A stretch of 64,000 nt of DNA from Lapillicoccus jejuensis (lineage in GTDB: Bacteria > Actinomycetota > Actinomycetes > Actinomycetales > Dermatophilaceae): assembly GCF_006715055.1 (NCBI RefSeq), contig NZ_VFMN01000001.1:620001-684000 (forward strand). Direction: 5' to 3'. The notes under the pieces are model-generated. The model was not told the DNA's origin. It saw only the letters and a program-made list of their open reading frames with translations, and did no database searches. A program made the translations under genes and the position numbers. Within the stretch, counting starts at the first letter, position 1. Every line of letters begins with the position of its first letter. Shown one piece after another: positions 8,672-17,484 of this stretch.

Positions 8672-9334
8672 TCAGACCCGAGGGGGGCGGGTCGCGAGAG
8701 CCTCCCGAGCCGGGGCACCCGGCTCCCCCGCAGGGGCAGGCGGGGGGAGCCGGGTGAGCACGACGCCACCGGCACCGGGGGCGTCGCGCAGCAGGTGGGT
8801 GAGCAGGGCGACGCCGTCGCCGGCCCGGAGCCGGTCGACGACCGGGTCGGCGCCGGGAGCCCCGACCGGGCCCCCCACGAGGTCGGCGACGCCGCGGGGG
8901 GCGTCGAAGGCGGCGTCCGTGAGGACGACGAGCCGGTCACCGGGGGCGAGCACGACCGTCCCCGGGGTGCCTGGGACCTGCGGCACGAGCTCGACCGGGC
9001 CGGGCCGGACCCGCACGAGCAGGGCGGGCGGCGCGAGGCGGGTCCGCACGGTGACGACGCCGTCGTCGTGCGCCCAGAGGGTGGTCGCCGAGTCGGGCAC
9101 CCGCAGCGGGACGTCGTCGGCGAGCGGCCCACCGGGGCCGCCCGGGCCGCCCTGCTGCCCGACGACGGCGCCGCAGCGGCGCAGCCCCGGCAGCAGCCGC
9201 ACGGTGCCACCGGGCCCGGGGGCCCACCGCACGACGTCGTACCCGGCGACGAGGTGCCGGGCGACGCGCCCGGGCAGCGGCGTGGCGTCGACGAGGGCAC
9301 GGGCCCGCGGAGGGGCGTGCAGCACGGCGGTCAC
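8672..9334 (-). CDS. Degenerate SpoIIE/PP2C-like phosphatase domain protein
   Basis: Encodes 220 aa, GTG start in a GTGA overlap with the STAS gene. The stretch APGDRLVVLTDAAFD matches the SpoIIE-type phosphatase pattern GDRLVLYTDGLVE, but the metal-binding DG is replaced by DA and other acidic motifs are hard to find. It may therefore be a decayed, non-catalytic partner. Coupling to a STAS protein is typical of partner-switching systems that control anti-sigma factors. Assignment rests on one motif and the context. Confidence 0.5.
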   Translation of the reverse strand: MTAVLHAPPRARALVDATPLPGRVARHLVAGYDVVRWAPGPGGTVRLLPGLRRCGAVVGQQGGPGGPGGPLADDVPLRVPDSATTLWAHDDGVVTVRTRLAPPALLVRVRPGPVELVPQVPGTPGTVVLAPGDRLVVLTDAAFDAPRGVADLVGGPVGAPGADPVVDRLRAGDGVALLTHLLRDAPGAGGVVLTRLPPPAPAGEPGAPAREALATRPPRV

Positions 9335-9702
9335 GACGCCGCCACCTGCAGCACCTGGCCCAGGCCCGTACGACGCAGCTGGTCGCGGCTGCGACCGCCG
9401 GCCCCGACGAGCACGAAGACGACGTGGCGGGCCGTGCAGGCCCGGCGCACCCACAGCAGGGTGGCGATGCACCCGGACGAGAGGTGGTCCAGCTCGCTGA
9501 CGTCGAGGTGGACGGTGTGGGCGGAACCGGGGACCAGCTGGCCGAGCCGCCACCGCAGCTCGTTGAGCCCTGCCGCCAGCTGGTCCCCACGGAGAGCCAC
9601 GGTCACGACCCCGTCCCCACGGTCCGTGACCCGCACTCCCACCGGGGCCGAGCAGGCCGGCACCGTCGCACCCGATGCCGTCCGCGTCGTCCCCAGGTCC
9701 AT
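9331..9702 (-). CDS. STAS-domain protein (anti-sigma factor antagonist type)
   Basis: Encodes 123 aa. The ATG is preceded by AGGAGGAG. The body fits STAS: GDGVVTVALRGDQ, then VHLDVSELDHLSSGCIATLL, where the serine after HL lies where anti-sigma antagonists carry the phosphorylatable Ser. It is followed by a coupled SpoIIE-like gene, suggesting a partner switch. No RsbW-type kinase gene is in the window. Confidence 0.75.
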   Translation of the reverse strand: MDLGTTRTASGATVPACSAPVGVRVTDRGDGVVTVALRGDQLAAGLNELRWRLGQLVPGSAHTVHLDVSELDHLSSGCIATLLWVRRACTARHVVFVLVGAGGRSRDQLRRTGLGQVLQVAAS

Positions 9703-9913
9703 CGCTCCTCCTCCGTGTCCCTCCTGCTCCGGCCCGGACGAGCGGTCCGGACCGGTGCCGGTCGGGTCACCCCGTCCGGCTGACCCCACTGTGGCAACGC
9801 GGTGTTGAGGTGGTCCGGCGATTCTCTTGCGGTTGCGTGACATCTCGCCGCCGACCCCCGTACGACCCCCTCGGCGGGGCCGTCGGTGCCCGCGGCGCTG
9901 GCAGGATGGGCCC

Positions 9914-10621
9914 GTGGTCACCCTGCTCGTGCTCGAGGACGACGACGGCATCCGTGCCGCCATGGCCCTGGCCATGGAGGACGAGGGGTACGACGTCGTC
10001 GAGGCGGCGAGCGCCGAGGCGGCCCTCGTCCTCGTGGGCCGCACCCCGCCCGACCTCATGCTCGTCGACCTCATGCTCGGCGGGATGGACGGGCTGTCCT
10101 TCATCCGCCAGGTGCGCCCCTTCAGCCAGGCGCCGATCATCGTCGTCAGCGCCCGCCGCGACACCGACGACATCGTCGCCGCGCTCGAGGCGGGCGCCGA
10201 CGACTACGTGACCAAGCCGTTCCAGGTCGTCGAGGTGACCGCCCGGCTGCGGGCCATGCGGCGGCGCCACGCGGCCCCCGTGGGCGGGCCGGACGCGGGG
10301 CCGCGCGGCGACGGCGTGGTCCTCTCCCCCGACGGGCCGCTCGTCCTCGACGTCGCCGCGGGCGTCGTCCGGCGCGGCGGCGAGGAGCTGTCGCTCACCG
10401 TCACCGAGTTCCGGCTGCTCACCGAGCTGGCCACCCACCCCGGCCACGTCCTGTCGCGCCGCGCACTGCTCGAGCGGGTCTGGGACCGGGACTACTTCGG
10501 CGACGAGCGCATCGTCGACGTCCACGTGCGCCGGCTGCGCACCAAGGTCGAGCGGGACCCCAGCGCACCCGCCGTCGTCCTCACCGTGCGCGGCCAGGGG
10601 TACCGCGTGGACGTGCCGTGA
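9914..10621 (+). CDS. OmpR/PhoB-family response regulator
   Basis: Encodes 235 aa from a GTG preceded by AGGATGG. The receiver domain has acidic LEDDD at residues 5-9, phospho-acceptor Asp52 in LMLVDLMLGGMDG, and the lysine in DDYVTKPF. The C-terminal winged helix is visible (LTVTEFRLLTELA, IVDVHVRRLRTKVE, VRGQGYRVD). It pairs with the histidine kinase 14 bp downstream and a lipoprotein after that, an arrangement reminiscent of MtrAB-LpqB or CseABC envelope-stress modules. Confidence 0.93.
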   Translation: MVTLLVLEDDDGIRAAMALAMEDEGYDVVEAASAEAALVLVGRTPPDLMLVDLMLGGMDGLSFIRQVRPFSQAPIIVVSARRDTDDIVAALEAGADDYVTKPFQVVEVTARLRAMRRRHAAPVGGPDAGPRGDGVVLSPDGPLVLDVAAGVVRRGGEELSLTVTEFRLLTELATHPGHVLSRRALLERVWDRDYFGDERIVDVHVRRLRTKVERDPSAPAVVLTVRGQGYRVDVP

Positions 10622-10635
10622 GCCGGGCGTGAGCG

Positions 10636-12087
10636 GTGGGTGAGGCCGGCGTGAGGGCCGCGTGGCGTCGTGCGGTCGGCCGGGGCGCGGCCGCGGTGGT
10701 GCGCCGGCCGATCGGGCTGCGCGGCACCATCACGCTCTCGTTCGCCGTCGGGGGGCTGCTCCTGTCGCTGCTGCTGGCCGTCGGCACCTACCTCGCGGCG
10801 CGGCACTACCTCGTCGAGCAGCGCGAGCAGGTCGCCCTGCGGCAGACGTACGTCGACGCGGCGGTCGTCGTCGACAACCTGCGGACGTCGGGGGTCCGGG
10901 TGCAGGAGGACGTCCTCGGCGCGGCCGGCTCGTCGGCCGACTCCGACCTCCTCCTCGAGCGCGGGGGCCGGTGGTACACCTCCTCGCTCGACCTCGGCCC
11001 GTCGGCGGTCCCCCCGCAGGTCGTCGCAGGGGTCGACCAGGGGTCGGTCACCTACGCGTGGACGCGGGTGCGGGGGCGGCCGGCGGTGGTGGTCGGGGTG
11101 CCGCTGCGCGAGTCCGGCGCGCGGTTCTACGAGGTGTCCACGACCGACGAGCTCGCCTCCACGCTGTCGACGCTGCTCGTCGTCCTGCTCGCCTTCGCGG
11201 TCCTCGGGACGGCGGCCGGCGCGGCGGCGGGCCGGCTCGCCTCCGCGCGGGTGATGGCCCCCCTCGACGACGTCGCCGGGGCCGCCGCCCGGATCGCCGC
11301 CGGCGGCCTGCAGACCCGCCTGCCCCCGACGAGCGACCCCGACCTGGCCACCATCGTCGGCTCCTTCAACAGCATGGTCGAGGCGCTCGAGGAGCGGATC
11401 CGGCGCGACGCGCGCTTCGCCGCCGACGTCGGGCACGAGCTGCGCTCCCCGCTCACCACGCTCGTCGCCAGCGTCGAGGTCATCCGGCGCCGACGCGACG
11501 AGCTGCCGGAGCGGACCCGGCGGGCGCTCGACCTCGTCGACGGCGAGCTCGACCGGTTCCGGCGCACCCTCGAGGACCTGCTCGAGCTGGGCCGGCTCGA
11601 CGCGGGCGTCCGCGGCACCGTCGTGCCGCTCGACGCCGCCGAGCTGCTCGCGGAGACCCTGGCGGCCAGCCACCGCGACCCGGGCCTGCTGCACGTCGAG
11701 GGCGGGCCCGTCCCGCCGGTCGTCGTCGCGGACCGCTGGCAGCTGTCGCGCGCCGTCGTCAACCTGCTCGACAACGCCGACCGGCACGGCGGCGGGGCGA
11801 CCCGGGTGCGCGTCGGCGTCGTCGGTGACGCCGTCCGCGTCTGCGTCGAGGACGCGGGACCGGGGGTGGCCCCGGACGAGCGGACCCGGGTGTTCGAGCG
11901 GTTCGTGCGCGGCGGGTCGAGGGGGAGCCTGCCGGGCAGCGGCCTCGGCCTGAGCCTCGTCGCCGAGACCGCGGCGGCGTACGGCGGGCGGGTGTGGGTC
12001 GAGCCCGCCTCCGCCGACGGCGGGGCGCGGTTCTGCCTCATGCTGCCGCTGCAGGTCGACGCGGCGGCCCCGGCGGGGGCGGCGTGA
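10636..12087 (+). CDS. Membrane sensor histidine kinase
   Basis: Encodes 483 aa. GTG at 10636 or 10651 are both possible starts. Order: TM1 at about residues 28-55, an external sensor of about 115 residues, TM2 at about 175-198, HAMP, a HisKA domain with His267 in ADVGHELRSPLTT, then HATPase with NLLDNADRHGG, EDAGPGVAPDE and GSGLGLSLV. It is the partner of the response regulator immediately upstream and overlaps the following lipoprotein gene (GTGA). Confidence 0.93.
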   Translation: MGEAGVRAAWRRAVGRGAAAVVRRPIGLRGTITLSFAVGGLLLSLLLAVGTYLAARHYLVEQREQVALRQTYVDAAVVVDNLRTSGVRVQEDVLGAAGSSADSDLLLERGGRWYTSSLDLGPSAVPPQVVAGVDQGSVTYAWTRVRGRPAVVVGVPLRESGARFYEVSTTDELASTLSTLLVVLLAFAVLGTAAGAAAGRLASARVMAPLDDVAGAAARIAAGGLQTRLPPTSDPDLATIVGSFNSMVEALEERIRRDARFAADVGHELRSPLTTLVASVEVIRRRRDELPERTRRALDLVDGELDRFRRTLEDLLELGRLDAGVRGTVVPLDAAELLAETLAASHRDPGLLHVEGGPVPPVVVADRWQLSRAVVNLLDNADRHGGGATRVRVGVVGDAVRVCVEDAGPGVAPDERTRVFERFVRGGSRGSLPGSGLGLSLVAETAAAYGGRVWVEPASADGGARFCLMLPLQVDAAAPAGAA

Positions 12088-12788
12088 GCGGCGCGAGCGG
12101 CGCGGGACCCCGCACGGGCCGGGCGGCGGCGGGCGCGGCGGTCGTGCTCACGGTCGCGCTGCTGGCCGGCGGGTGCGGGCTGCCCGGCGACGGGCGCGGG
12201 CAGCGGGTCCCGCCGGAGCAGGTGCCGTCGGGGCTGCTCGGCCCGACGTCGACCTCGACGACGACGCCGACGTTCTCGACGGCGCGCGCGTCGGTCTACC
12301 TCGTGGACGACCAGCAGCAGCTCGTCCCCGTCGCGATCGGGCTCGATAACGCGCCGGTGCGGCCGCTGCTCCAGGACCTGCTCACCCGGCTCGCCGTCGG
12401 CCCGAGCGAGCGGGACCGGGCCCGGGGGCTGCTCACCGACCTCTCCCCCGGCACCGTCCTGTCGCTGCGCTCGCTCGAGGGCGGCACGGCGACGGTGCAG
12501 ATCATCAGCCAGCAGGACCCGGCCCCCGGACGGCTGCCGGTGGCGGTCGCACAGGTCGTCCTCACCGCGACGTCCGTCGAGGGGGTCGAGCGGGTGCAGT
12601 TCGTCCAGGCCGACGGCCAGCCGCAGGGCGTGCCGGTCGCGCAGACCGGGGACCTGTCGACGCAGCCCGTCACGGCGTCCGAGGTGGCCGCCCTGGTCGC
12701 CCCGGACAGTCCGCCGCGGGTCAGCGTGACCCCGCTGCCCGGGGACGCCCCGGCGTCCGCGCCCGCGACGACGACCGCCGGCCCCTGA
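12084..12788 (+). CDS. Lipoprotein with GerMN (spore/sporulation) domain
   Basis: Encodes 234 aa, GTG start overlapping the kinase stop. Lipoprotein signal with lipobox LLAGGC near residue 30. The mature part starts with a Ser/Thr-rich linker and then a GerMN-like domain (ARASVYLVDDQQQLVPV, PVRPLLQDLLTRLAVGP, GVERVQFVQADG). GerMN is also the N-terminal domain of LpqB, which is encoded beside MtrAB. By context this lipoprotein likely modulates the adjacent sensor kinase at the outer face of the membrane. Confidence 0.85.
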   Translation: MSGASGAGPRTGRAAAGAAVVLTVALLAGGCGLPGDGRGQRVPPEQVPSGLLGPTSTSTTTPTFSTARASVYLVDDQQQLVPVAIGLDNAPVRPLLQDLLTRLAVGPSERDRARGLLTDLSPGTVLSLRSLEGGTATVQIISQQDPAPGRLPVAVAQVVLTATSVEGVERVQFVQADGQPQGVPVAQTGDLSTQPVTASEVAALVAPDSPPRVSVTPLPGDAPASAPATTTAGP

Positions 12789-12839
12789 CCCACGACGCGA
12801 GCGGTGGCCGCGGCGGCCGACCGGTGGTGTGATGTCGCT

Positions 12840-13250
12840 GTGCCGACCTCCTCGCCCGACGCCGCCCGTCCCTGCGAGCTCGTGCCCGCCGACGCGCTGC
12901 GGCCGGCCGACCCGACACCCGGCATGTCGCGCGAGATGGCCCTGTCCACCGGCGGGATGTGGAGCGGCACCGTCGACACCGAGCCGGGTTCGGTCACCGG
13001 CTGGCACCACCACGGCGAGCACGAGACGACGCTCTACATCGTGTCGGGGACGTTCCGGCTCGAGTCGGGTCCCGGCGGGTCGCACGTCGTCGAGGCGCGC
13101 GCGGGCGACTTCCTGCACGTCCCGGCCGGCGCGGTGCACCGCGAGTCCAACCCCGCGGACGAGCCGTCCCGCGCGGTCGTCGTGCGCTGCGGCAGCGGGG
13201 TCCCGACGGTCAACGTCGAGGGCCCCGCGCCGACGGCACCGGTGGCGTGA
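12840..13250 (+). CDS. Cupin-domain protein
   Basis: Encodes 136 aa from the GTG at 12840. A GTG at 12804 in frame is an alternative. A single cupin barrel is visible: first motif GWHHHGEHETTLYIVSG with metal-ligand His and Glu, second motif DFLHVPAGAVHRESN. The substrate cannot be read from sequence. It overlaps a methyltransferase gene (GTGA), so the two probably act together. Confidence 0.82.
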   Translation: MPTSSPDAARPCELVPADALRPADPTPGMSREMALSTGGMWSGTVDTEPGSVTGWHHHGEHETTLYIVSGTFRLESGPGGSHVVEARAGDFLHVPAGAVHRESNPADEPSRAVVVRCGSGVPTVNVEGPAPTAPVA

Positions 13251-14029
13251 GCGAGGCGGTCGCGCGGGCGCTGACCTTCGGGTCGGTCGCCGAGCGCTAC
13301 GAGCGCTACCGGCCCGGCTACCCGCAGGTGGTCGCCGACCTCGCGCTGCGCGGTCTCGGCGCCCCGGAGGGCCTGCGCGGCCTCGAGATCGGGGCCGGCA
13401 CCGGCAAGGCCACCCGCCTGCTCGCGGGGCGCGGCGTCCGCACGACGGCCGTCGAGCCCGACCCGGCGATGCGGGCCGTCCTCGAGCGGACGACGGCGGG
13501 GCTGCCGGTCACGGTGGTCGCGGCGACCCTCGAGACGCTCCCCCCGTCGGCCGCCGGGACCCCGTACGACGTCGCGTGGGCCGCGGCGGCCTGGCACTGG
13601 ACCGACGTCGCGACCCGCTGGGACCGGGTCGCCGCGCTGCTGCGCCCCGGCGGCGCCGTCGTCGGCGTCGGGGGCCCGACCGAGCTCGTCGACGACGACC
13701 TGCGGGAACGGGTCGCACGGCTGCGCGACGAGGTCATGCCGGGCGACGACGTCCCCTCGTGGAGGGTGGGCGAGCCCGAGGACGACCTACGCTGGCCCGG
13801 CACCGACTGGCGCGCCCACCCGGCCTTCACCGACGTCGAGCAGCACGACCTGACCTCGACCGGGACGGCGAGCGCCGACGACCTCGTCGGGCAGCTGGGC
13901 ACGGTGTCGGCGTACCTCGTCCTCGACGCCGCCGTGCGCGAGGGGTTGCTCGCCCGGATCCGGGCCGCCCTCCCCGACGAGGTCGCGGTCCGCCACGAGG
14001 TCGTGCTGCACCGCGCCGTCCGCGTCTGA
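13247..14029 (+). CDS. Class I SAM-dependent methyltransferase
   Basis: Encodes 260 aa, GTG start in a GTGA overlap with the cupin gene. Motif I is LEIGAGTGKATRLLAGRG at about residues 45-62. Acidic motif II is AVEPDPAMR, and motif IV-like DVAWAAAAWHW follows. The AWHW stretch is typical of the group related to Mycobacterium putative methyltransferases with FGSVAERYERYRPGYP at the N-terminus. The substrate is unknown. Confidence 0.85.
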   Translation: MSEAVARALTFGSVAERYERYRPGYPQVVADLALRGLGAPEGLRGLEIGAGTGKATRLLAGRGVRTTAVEPDPAMRAVLERTTAGLPVTVVAATLETLPPSAAGTPYDVAWAAAAWHWTDVATRWDRVAALLRPGGAVVGVGGPTELVDDDLRERVARLRDEVMPGDDVPSWRVGEPEDDLRWPGTDWRAHPAFTDVEQHDLTSTGTASADDLVGQLGTVSAYLVLDAAVREGLLARIRAALPDEVAVRHEVVLHRAVRV

Positions 14030-14035
14030 ACGGGA

Positions 14036-16579
14036 CTAGATCGCCTGCCAGGTGGTGAGGCGGTTGAGCGCGAACCAGCCGAAGGGGATCGGCAGCCAGT
14101 ACGTCGCGAGCCGGTAGAGCAGCACCGACGACACCGCCGTGCCGCTGTCGACGCCGATGGCGATGAGCCCGGCCGAGATGGCCGCCTCGATGCCGCCGAG
14201 GCCGCCCGGGGTGGGCACGGCGGAGCCGATGATCGCGCCGGCGAAGTAGACGACGGCGACGGCCGCGACCGGTGGCTCGGCGCCGAAGGCCCGGGTCGCG
14301 CAGACCAGGCTGGCGACGAACGAGGTGTCGAGCAGCATCGCGCCGCCGAGCAGCTGGGCCACCTTGCCGGGGTGCTGGAAGACCCCGAGCACCTGCGGCA
14401 CGACGGCCCGCACCTGCGGCAGCACCCGCGAGGCGATCGCCTTGCGGACCTTCGGGACCGCGAGGAGCGCGAGCACGACGAGGACGACGACCGGGATGGC
14501 CGCGACGAGCGCGGCCGGCGGGGTGAACGACGCTCGCGGCCCGGTCCCGGCGAGCACGCCGGAGACGAGCAGGAGGATGACGTAGGAGCAGAACTGCGCG
14601 ACCTGGGCGAGCCCGACGCTCGCCGCGGCGACGCCGGGCGCGACGCCCGAGCGCAGCAGGAAGCGGGTGTTGAGCGCGAGGTTGCCGATGACCGCCGGCG
14701 CGACGAGCCCGCTGAACGCGACGGCCAGCTGGGTCATGTAGGTCCGCACGAAGCTCAGCCGGATCGTCACCGACCCCGCCAGCACGGTCGACGCGCCGGC
14801 GAAGGTCAGCGCGGCGGCGACGACGGTCGCGACGGCCCACGTCCAGCGCGCCTCACTGACGACGCGGCCGACGTCGACCTTGGCCAGCTGGGTGAGGATG
14901 AAGTAGCCGGCGACGCCGAGGCCGGCGACCGTGACGACGCCGCGGCCGGTGACCCGGCGCAGCTGCAGCGGCTCGACCTGCTCGGCCTGCGGCCGCACGC
15001 GGGTGATCTCGTCGCGCAGCCGCCCGAGCAGCTCCTTGTCGCGCCGCAGCGCCGCGCGGGTGGAGGTCGTGAAGACGATCGGCTGCAGCAGCGGCAGCGC
15101 CGAGACGACGGCGTCCTCGCCGAGCCGCGCGATCGCGGTGCGCACGGTGCGCTCGGCGCCGGCGGCGAGCGCGACGGTGACGAGCAGCTGCGCCGCGTCG
15201 ATGCGCAGCGCGAGGTCCGCGGCGGCGACGTCGCCGCCGCCGACCCGCCGCAGGACGCCGTACGGCGCCCCGTCGTCACCGTGGGCGACCATCACCACGT
15301 CCGGACCCAGCCCGCGGTGCGCGAGCCGGCGGCGGCGCAGCGTGGCGAGCAGCTCCCACACGGCGGCCAGCTCGTCGTCGGTGAGGGCCTCGCCGACCTC
15401 GGCGAGGGTCCGCCCCTGCGGGTCGGTGTAGGCCAGGCAGGCCGAGAACGGGCCGACCTCGCAGACCGCGAGCGCCCGCGGGGCGCGGACCCCGGCGTCG
15501 GCGAGCGCGAGCGCGACCAGCGCGCGGTGCTCGACCTCGGCGCGCAGGTTGAGCGCCGGCGCCCGGGTGCTCGCCCCGCGCAGCCGCAGCATCCGCCAGA
15601 ACCGTCGCCCGGTCGCGAACCCGAAGGTATCCCGGTCAAGGACCTGCACGTCGAGCTCGCCGGTCGGGGTGACGGCGCGGTAGGAGCGCTCCCCCGAGTC
15701 GTCGGGGTCCTCGAGCAGCAGCCGGCGCACCTCGAGCCCGGCGCCCTGGAGGGCGAGGGCGACGTCGCTGCCCGGCGGCCGGGTCGGCACGGCGCCGAGG
15801 CCGTAGCGCACGGCGAGCCCGACGCTCCAGCCGAGCAGCAGGGACACGACGACGGCCAGGCCGGTGCTCTGGCCGGAGGCGAAGGTCGTCACGGCCGACG
15901 AGACGATGATGACGGCGGCCGTGGGCTGCACCCACCGGCGGCCGCCGACGTCGGCGACGGTGATGAGCGCCGTGAGCGAGACGAGCACGGCGTCGGCCGG
16001 GGACGAGCGGCCGTCGACGGTCGGGCGGGTCAGCGCGCTGAGCAGGCTGGCCACGTGCCCCTCGAGGACGAGGGTGCGCAGCGCGAGGACGAGCAGCGCC
16101 CCGACCCCCGCGGCGACCAGCGCCTCGACGAGCTGGCGCGGCCGCGAGCGCCGCAGCAGGTCGGCGCCGATGACGAGCGGGAGCAGGACGACGGCGAGCC
16201 CGGCGACCCACGAGACGACCTGGAGCAGCAGCCGCGGGGCCCCGGTGGTGGCGAGGCTGAGGTCCTGCTCGAGCGCGCCGGCCGTCCCGACCGCGAGGTC
16301 GGCGAGGGCGATGACGACGACGAGGACCGCGACCGAGACGACGAGGCGCAGCAGGTCGGCGGGGCGTCGTACGCGCTCGGGGCTGGGCGGCTCGACCACC
16401 TCGGCGCGGGGGTGACCGGCCGGGTCGGCGGCGAGCAGCGCGGCGACCTCCGGGGTGACGACCGGGGCCCCCTCCACGTGCACCGCCGGGCGGCCGTCGG
16501 CGTCCTGCTGGCCGGGTGCGTCGACGGCCCGCCCGGGCACCCCGGGCGTGCGGGAGGCGGGGGCCTCGCGTGCGCTCAC
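14036..16579 (-). CDS. Kinase-like plus flippase-domain (LPG-synthase type, UPF0104) membrane fusion protein
   Basis: Encodes 847 aa from a GTG preceded by CAGGATGG. A GTG at 16597 would add 6 residues. Order: cytosolic N-terminus, about six to seven TM segments (residues 75-260), a soluble region of about 250 residues with a kinase-like aminoglycoside-phosphotransferase look (HRALVALALADAGVRAP, AHRGLGPDVVMV), then a C-terminal eight-TM flippase-like domain (AVAFSGLVAPAVIGNLALN, PTPGGLGGIEAAISAGLIA). The final domain matches the LPG synthase/MprF-flippase superfamily that moves or modifies lipids. The kinase core lacks a clear catalytic Asp (HRGLGPD in place of HxDxxxxN) and may only bind ligand. 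Confidence 0.72.
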   Translation of the reverse strand: MSAREAPASRTPGVPGRAVDAPGQQDADGRPAVHVEGAPVVTPEVAALLAADPAGHPRAEVVEPPSPERVRRPADLLRLVVSVAVLVVVIALADLAVGTAGALEQDLSLATTGAPRLLLQVVSWVAGLAVVLLPLVIGADLLRRSRPRQLVEALVAAGVGALLVLALRTLVLEGHVASLLSALTRPTVDGRSSPADAVLVSLTALITVADVGGRRWVQPTAAVIIVSSAVTTFASGQSTGLAVVVSLLLGWSVGLAVRYGLGAVPTRPPGSDVALALQGAGLEVRRLLLEDPDDSGERSYRAVTPTGELDVQVLDRDTFGFATGRRFWRMLRLRGASTRAPALNLRAEVEHRALVALALADAGVRAPRALAVCEVGPFSACLAYTDPQGRTLAEVGEALTDDELAAVWELLATLRRRRLAHRGLGPDVVMVAHGDDGAPYGVLRRVGGGDVAAADLALRIDAAQLLVTVALAAGAERTVRTAIARLGEDAVVSALPLLQPIVFTTSTRAALRRDKELLGRLRDEITRVRPQAEQVEPLQLRRVTGRGVVTVAGLGVAGYFILTQLAKVDVGRVVSEARWTWAVATVVAAALTFAGASTVLAGSVTIRLSFVRTYMTQLAVAFSGLVAPAVIGNLALNTRFLLRSGVAPGVAAASVGLAQVAQFCSYVILLLVSGVLAGTGPRASFTPPAALVAAIPVVVLVVLALLAVPKVRKAIASRVLPQVRAVVPQVLGVFQHPGKVAQLLGGAMLLDTSFVASLVCATRAFGAEPPVAAVAVVYFAGAIIGSAVPTPGGLGGIEAAISAGLIAIGVDSGTAVSSVLLYRLATYWLPIPFGWFALNRLTTWQAI

Positions 16580-16680
16580 CGACCCATCCTGCCGCACCGC
16601 GACGGGTCGTCCCGGGAGCCGGCGGACCCCGGGTGTGGTGGGGCTCGCGCGCGGCCCGCCGCTGACGACACAATGCCGGG

Positions 16681-17466
16681 ATGGACGCCACCGTCGACGA
16701 GGCCGCCCGCAAGGCCAACGACCACCCCGCGGTCGAGGCGGGCGCGCGCCTGGGCTACGCCGCCTCCGGGGTGCTGCACCTGCTCATCGCCTGGATCGGG
16801 CTCCAGCTCGTCCTCCACGAGGGCGTCGCCGCGTCGGCCGACCAGTCCGGCGCGCTGTCCTCCCTGGCCGGCAACGGACTCGGCCGCGCGCTGCTGTGGG
16901 TGATCCTCCTCGGCTTCGCCCTGCTCGGGCTGTGGCAGGTCACCGAGGTGTTCCTCCAGCGCCAGGCGTCGGGGAAGGTCAAGGCGGTGGCCAAGACGGT
17001 GACGTACGTCGTCCTCGCCGTCACCACCGGCCGCTACGCCGTCGGCGCCGGCGGGCGGTCCGGCGCCGACCAGAGCGCCGACCTGACCCGCACGCTCATG
17101 CAGCAGGCCTTCGGCCGGCTGCTCGTCGCCGTCGTCGGGCTCGTCGTCCTCGGGGTGGGCGCCTACCACGTCTACAAGGGGTGGAAGCGCCGGTTCCTCG
17201 CCGACCTCGAGGAGCACCCGGGCCGCCCGGCCGAGGTGGCCGGGCGCTACGGGTACGTCGCCAAGGGCGTGGCCCTCGGCGTCGTGGGGGTCCTCTTCGC
17301 CCTCGCCGCGCTGCACGCCGACCCCGCCGAGGCCCGCGGCCTCGACGGGGCCCTGCACACGATCCTCGAGGCGCCGGGCGGCCAGACCATGCTCGCCGTC
17401 GTCTCCCTCGGCATCGCGGCGTACGGCGTCTACTCCTTCTTCCGCGCGCGGCACGCCCGGGTCTGA
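16681..17466 (+). CDS. DUF1206 membrane protein
   Basis: Encodes 261 aa with three repeats of a two-helix unit (GYAASGVLHLLIAWIG, VTYVVLAVTTGRYAVG, GYVAKGVALGVVGVLFA), six TM segments in all, as in the DUF1206 family of actinobacteria. The function is unknown. A -10-like CACAAT lies about 6 bases before the ATG and no ribosome site is visible, so the message is probably leaderless. Confidence 0.85.
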   Translation: MDATVDEAARKANDHPAVEAGARLGYAASGVLHLLIAWIGLQLVLHEGVAASADQSGALSSLAGNGLGRALLWVILLGFALLGLWQVTEVFLQRQASGKVKAVAKTVTYVVLAVTTGRYAVGAGGRSGADQSADLTRTLMQQAFGRLLVAVVGLVVLGVGAYHVYKGWKRRFLADLEEHPGRPAEVAGRYGYVAKGVALGVVGVLFALAALHADPAEARGLDGALHTILEAPGGQTMLAVVSLGIAAYGVYSFFRARHARV

Positions 17467-17484
17467 GGGCCCGAGCGCGCGGCG

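Noticed and set aside
10492-11787. Long minus-strand reading frame opposite the response regulator and kinase genes
   Set aside because: Third-position GC makes long antisense frames common here; the plus-strand proteins have clear domains and the minus one has none.
14372-16903. 843-codon plus-strand frame opposite the kinase/flippase fusion gene
   Set aside because: Low-complexity Arg/Asp/Gly composition with no domain; a shadow of the real gene.
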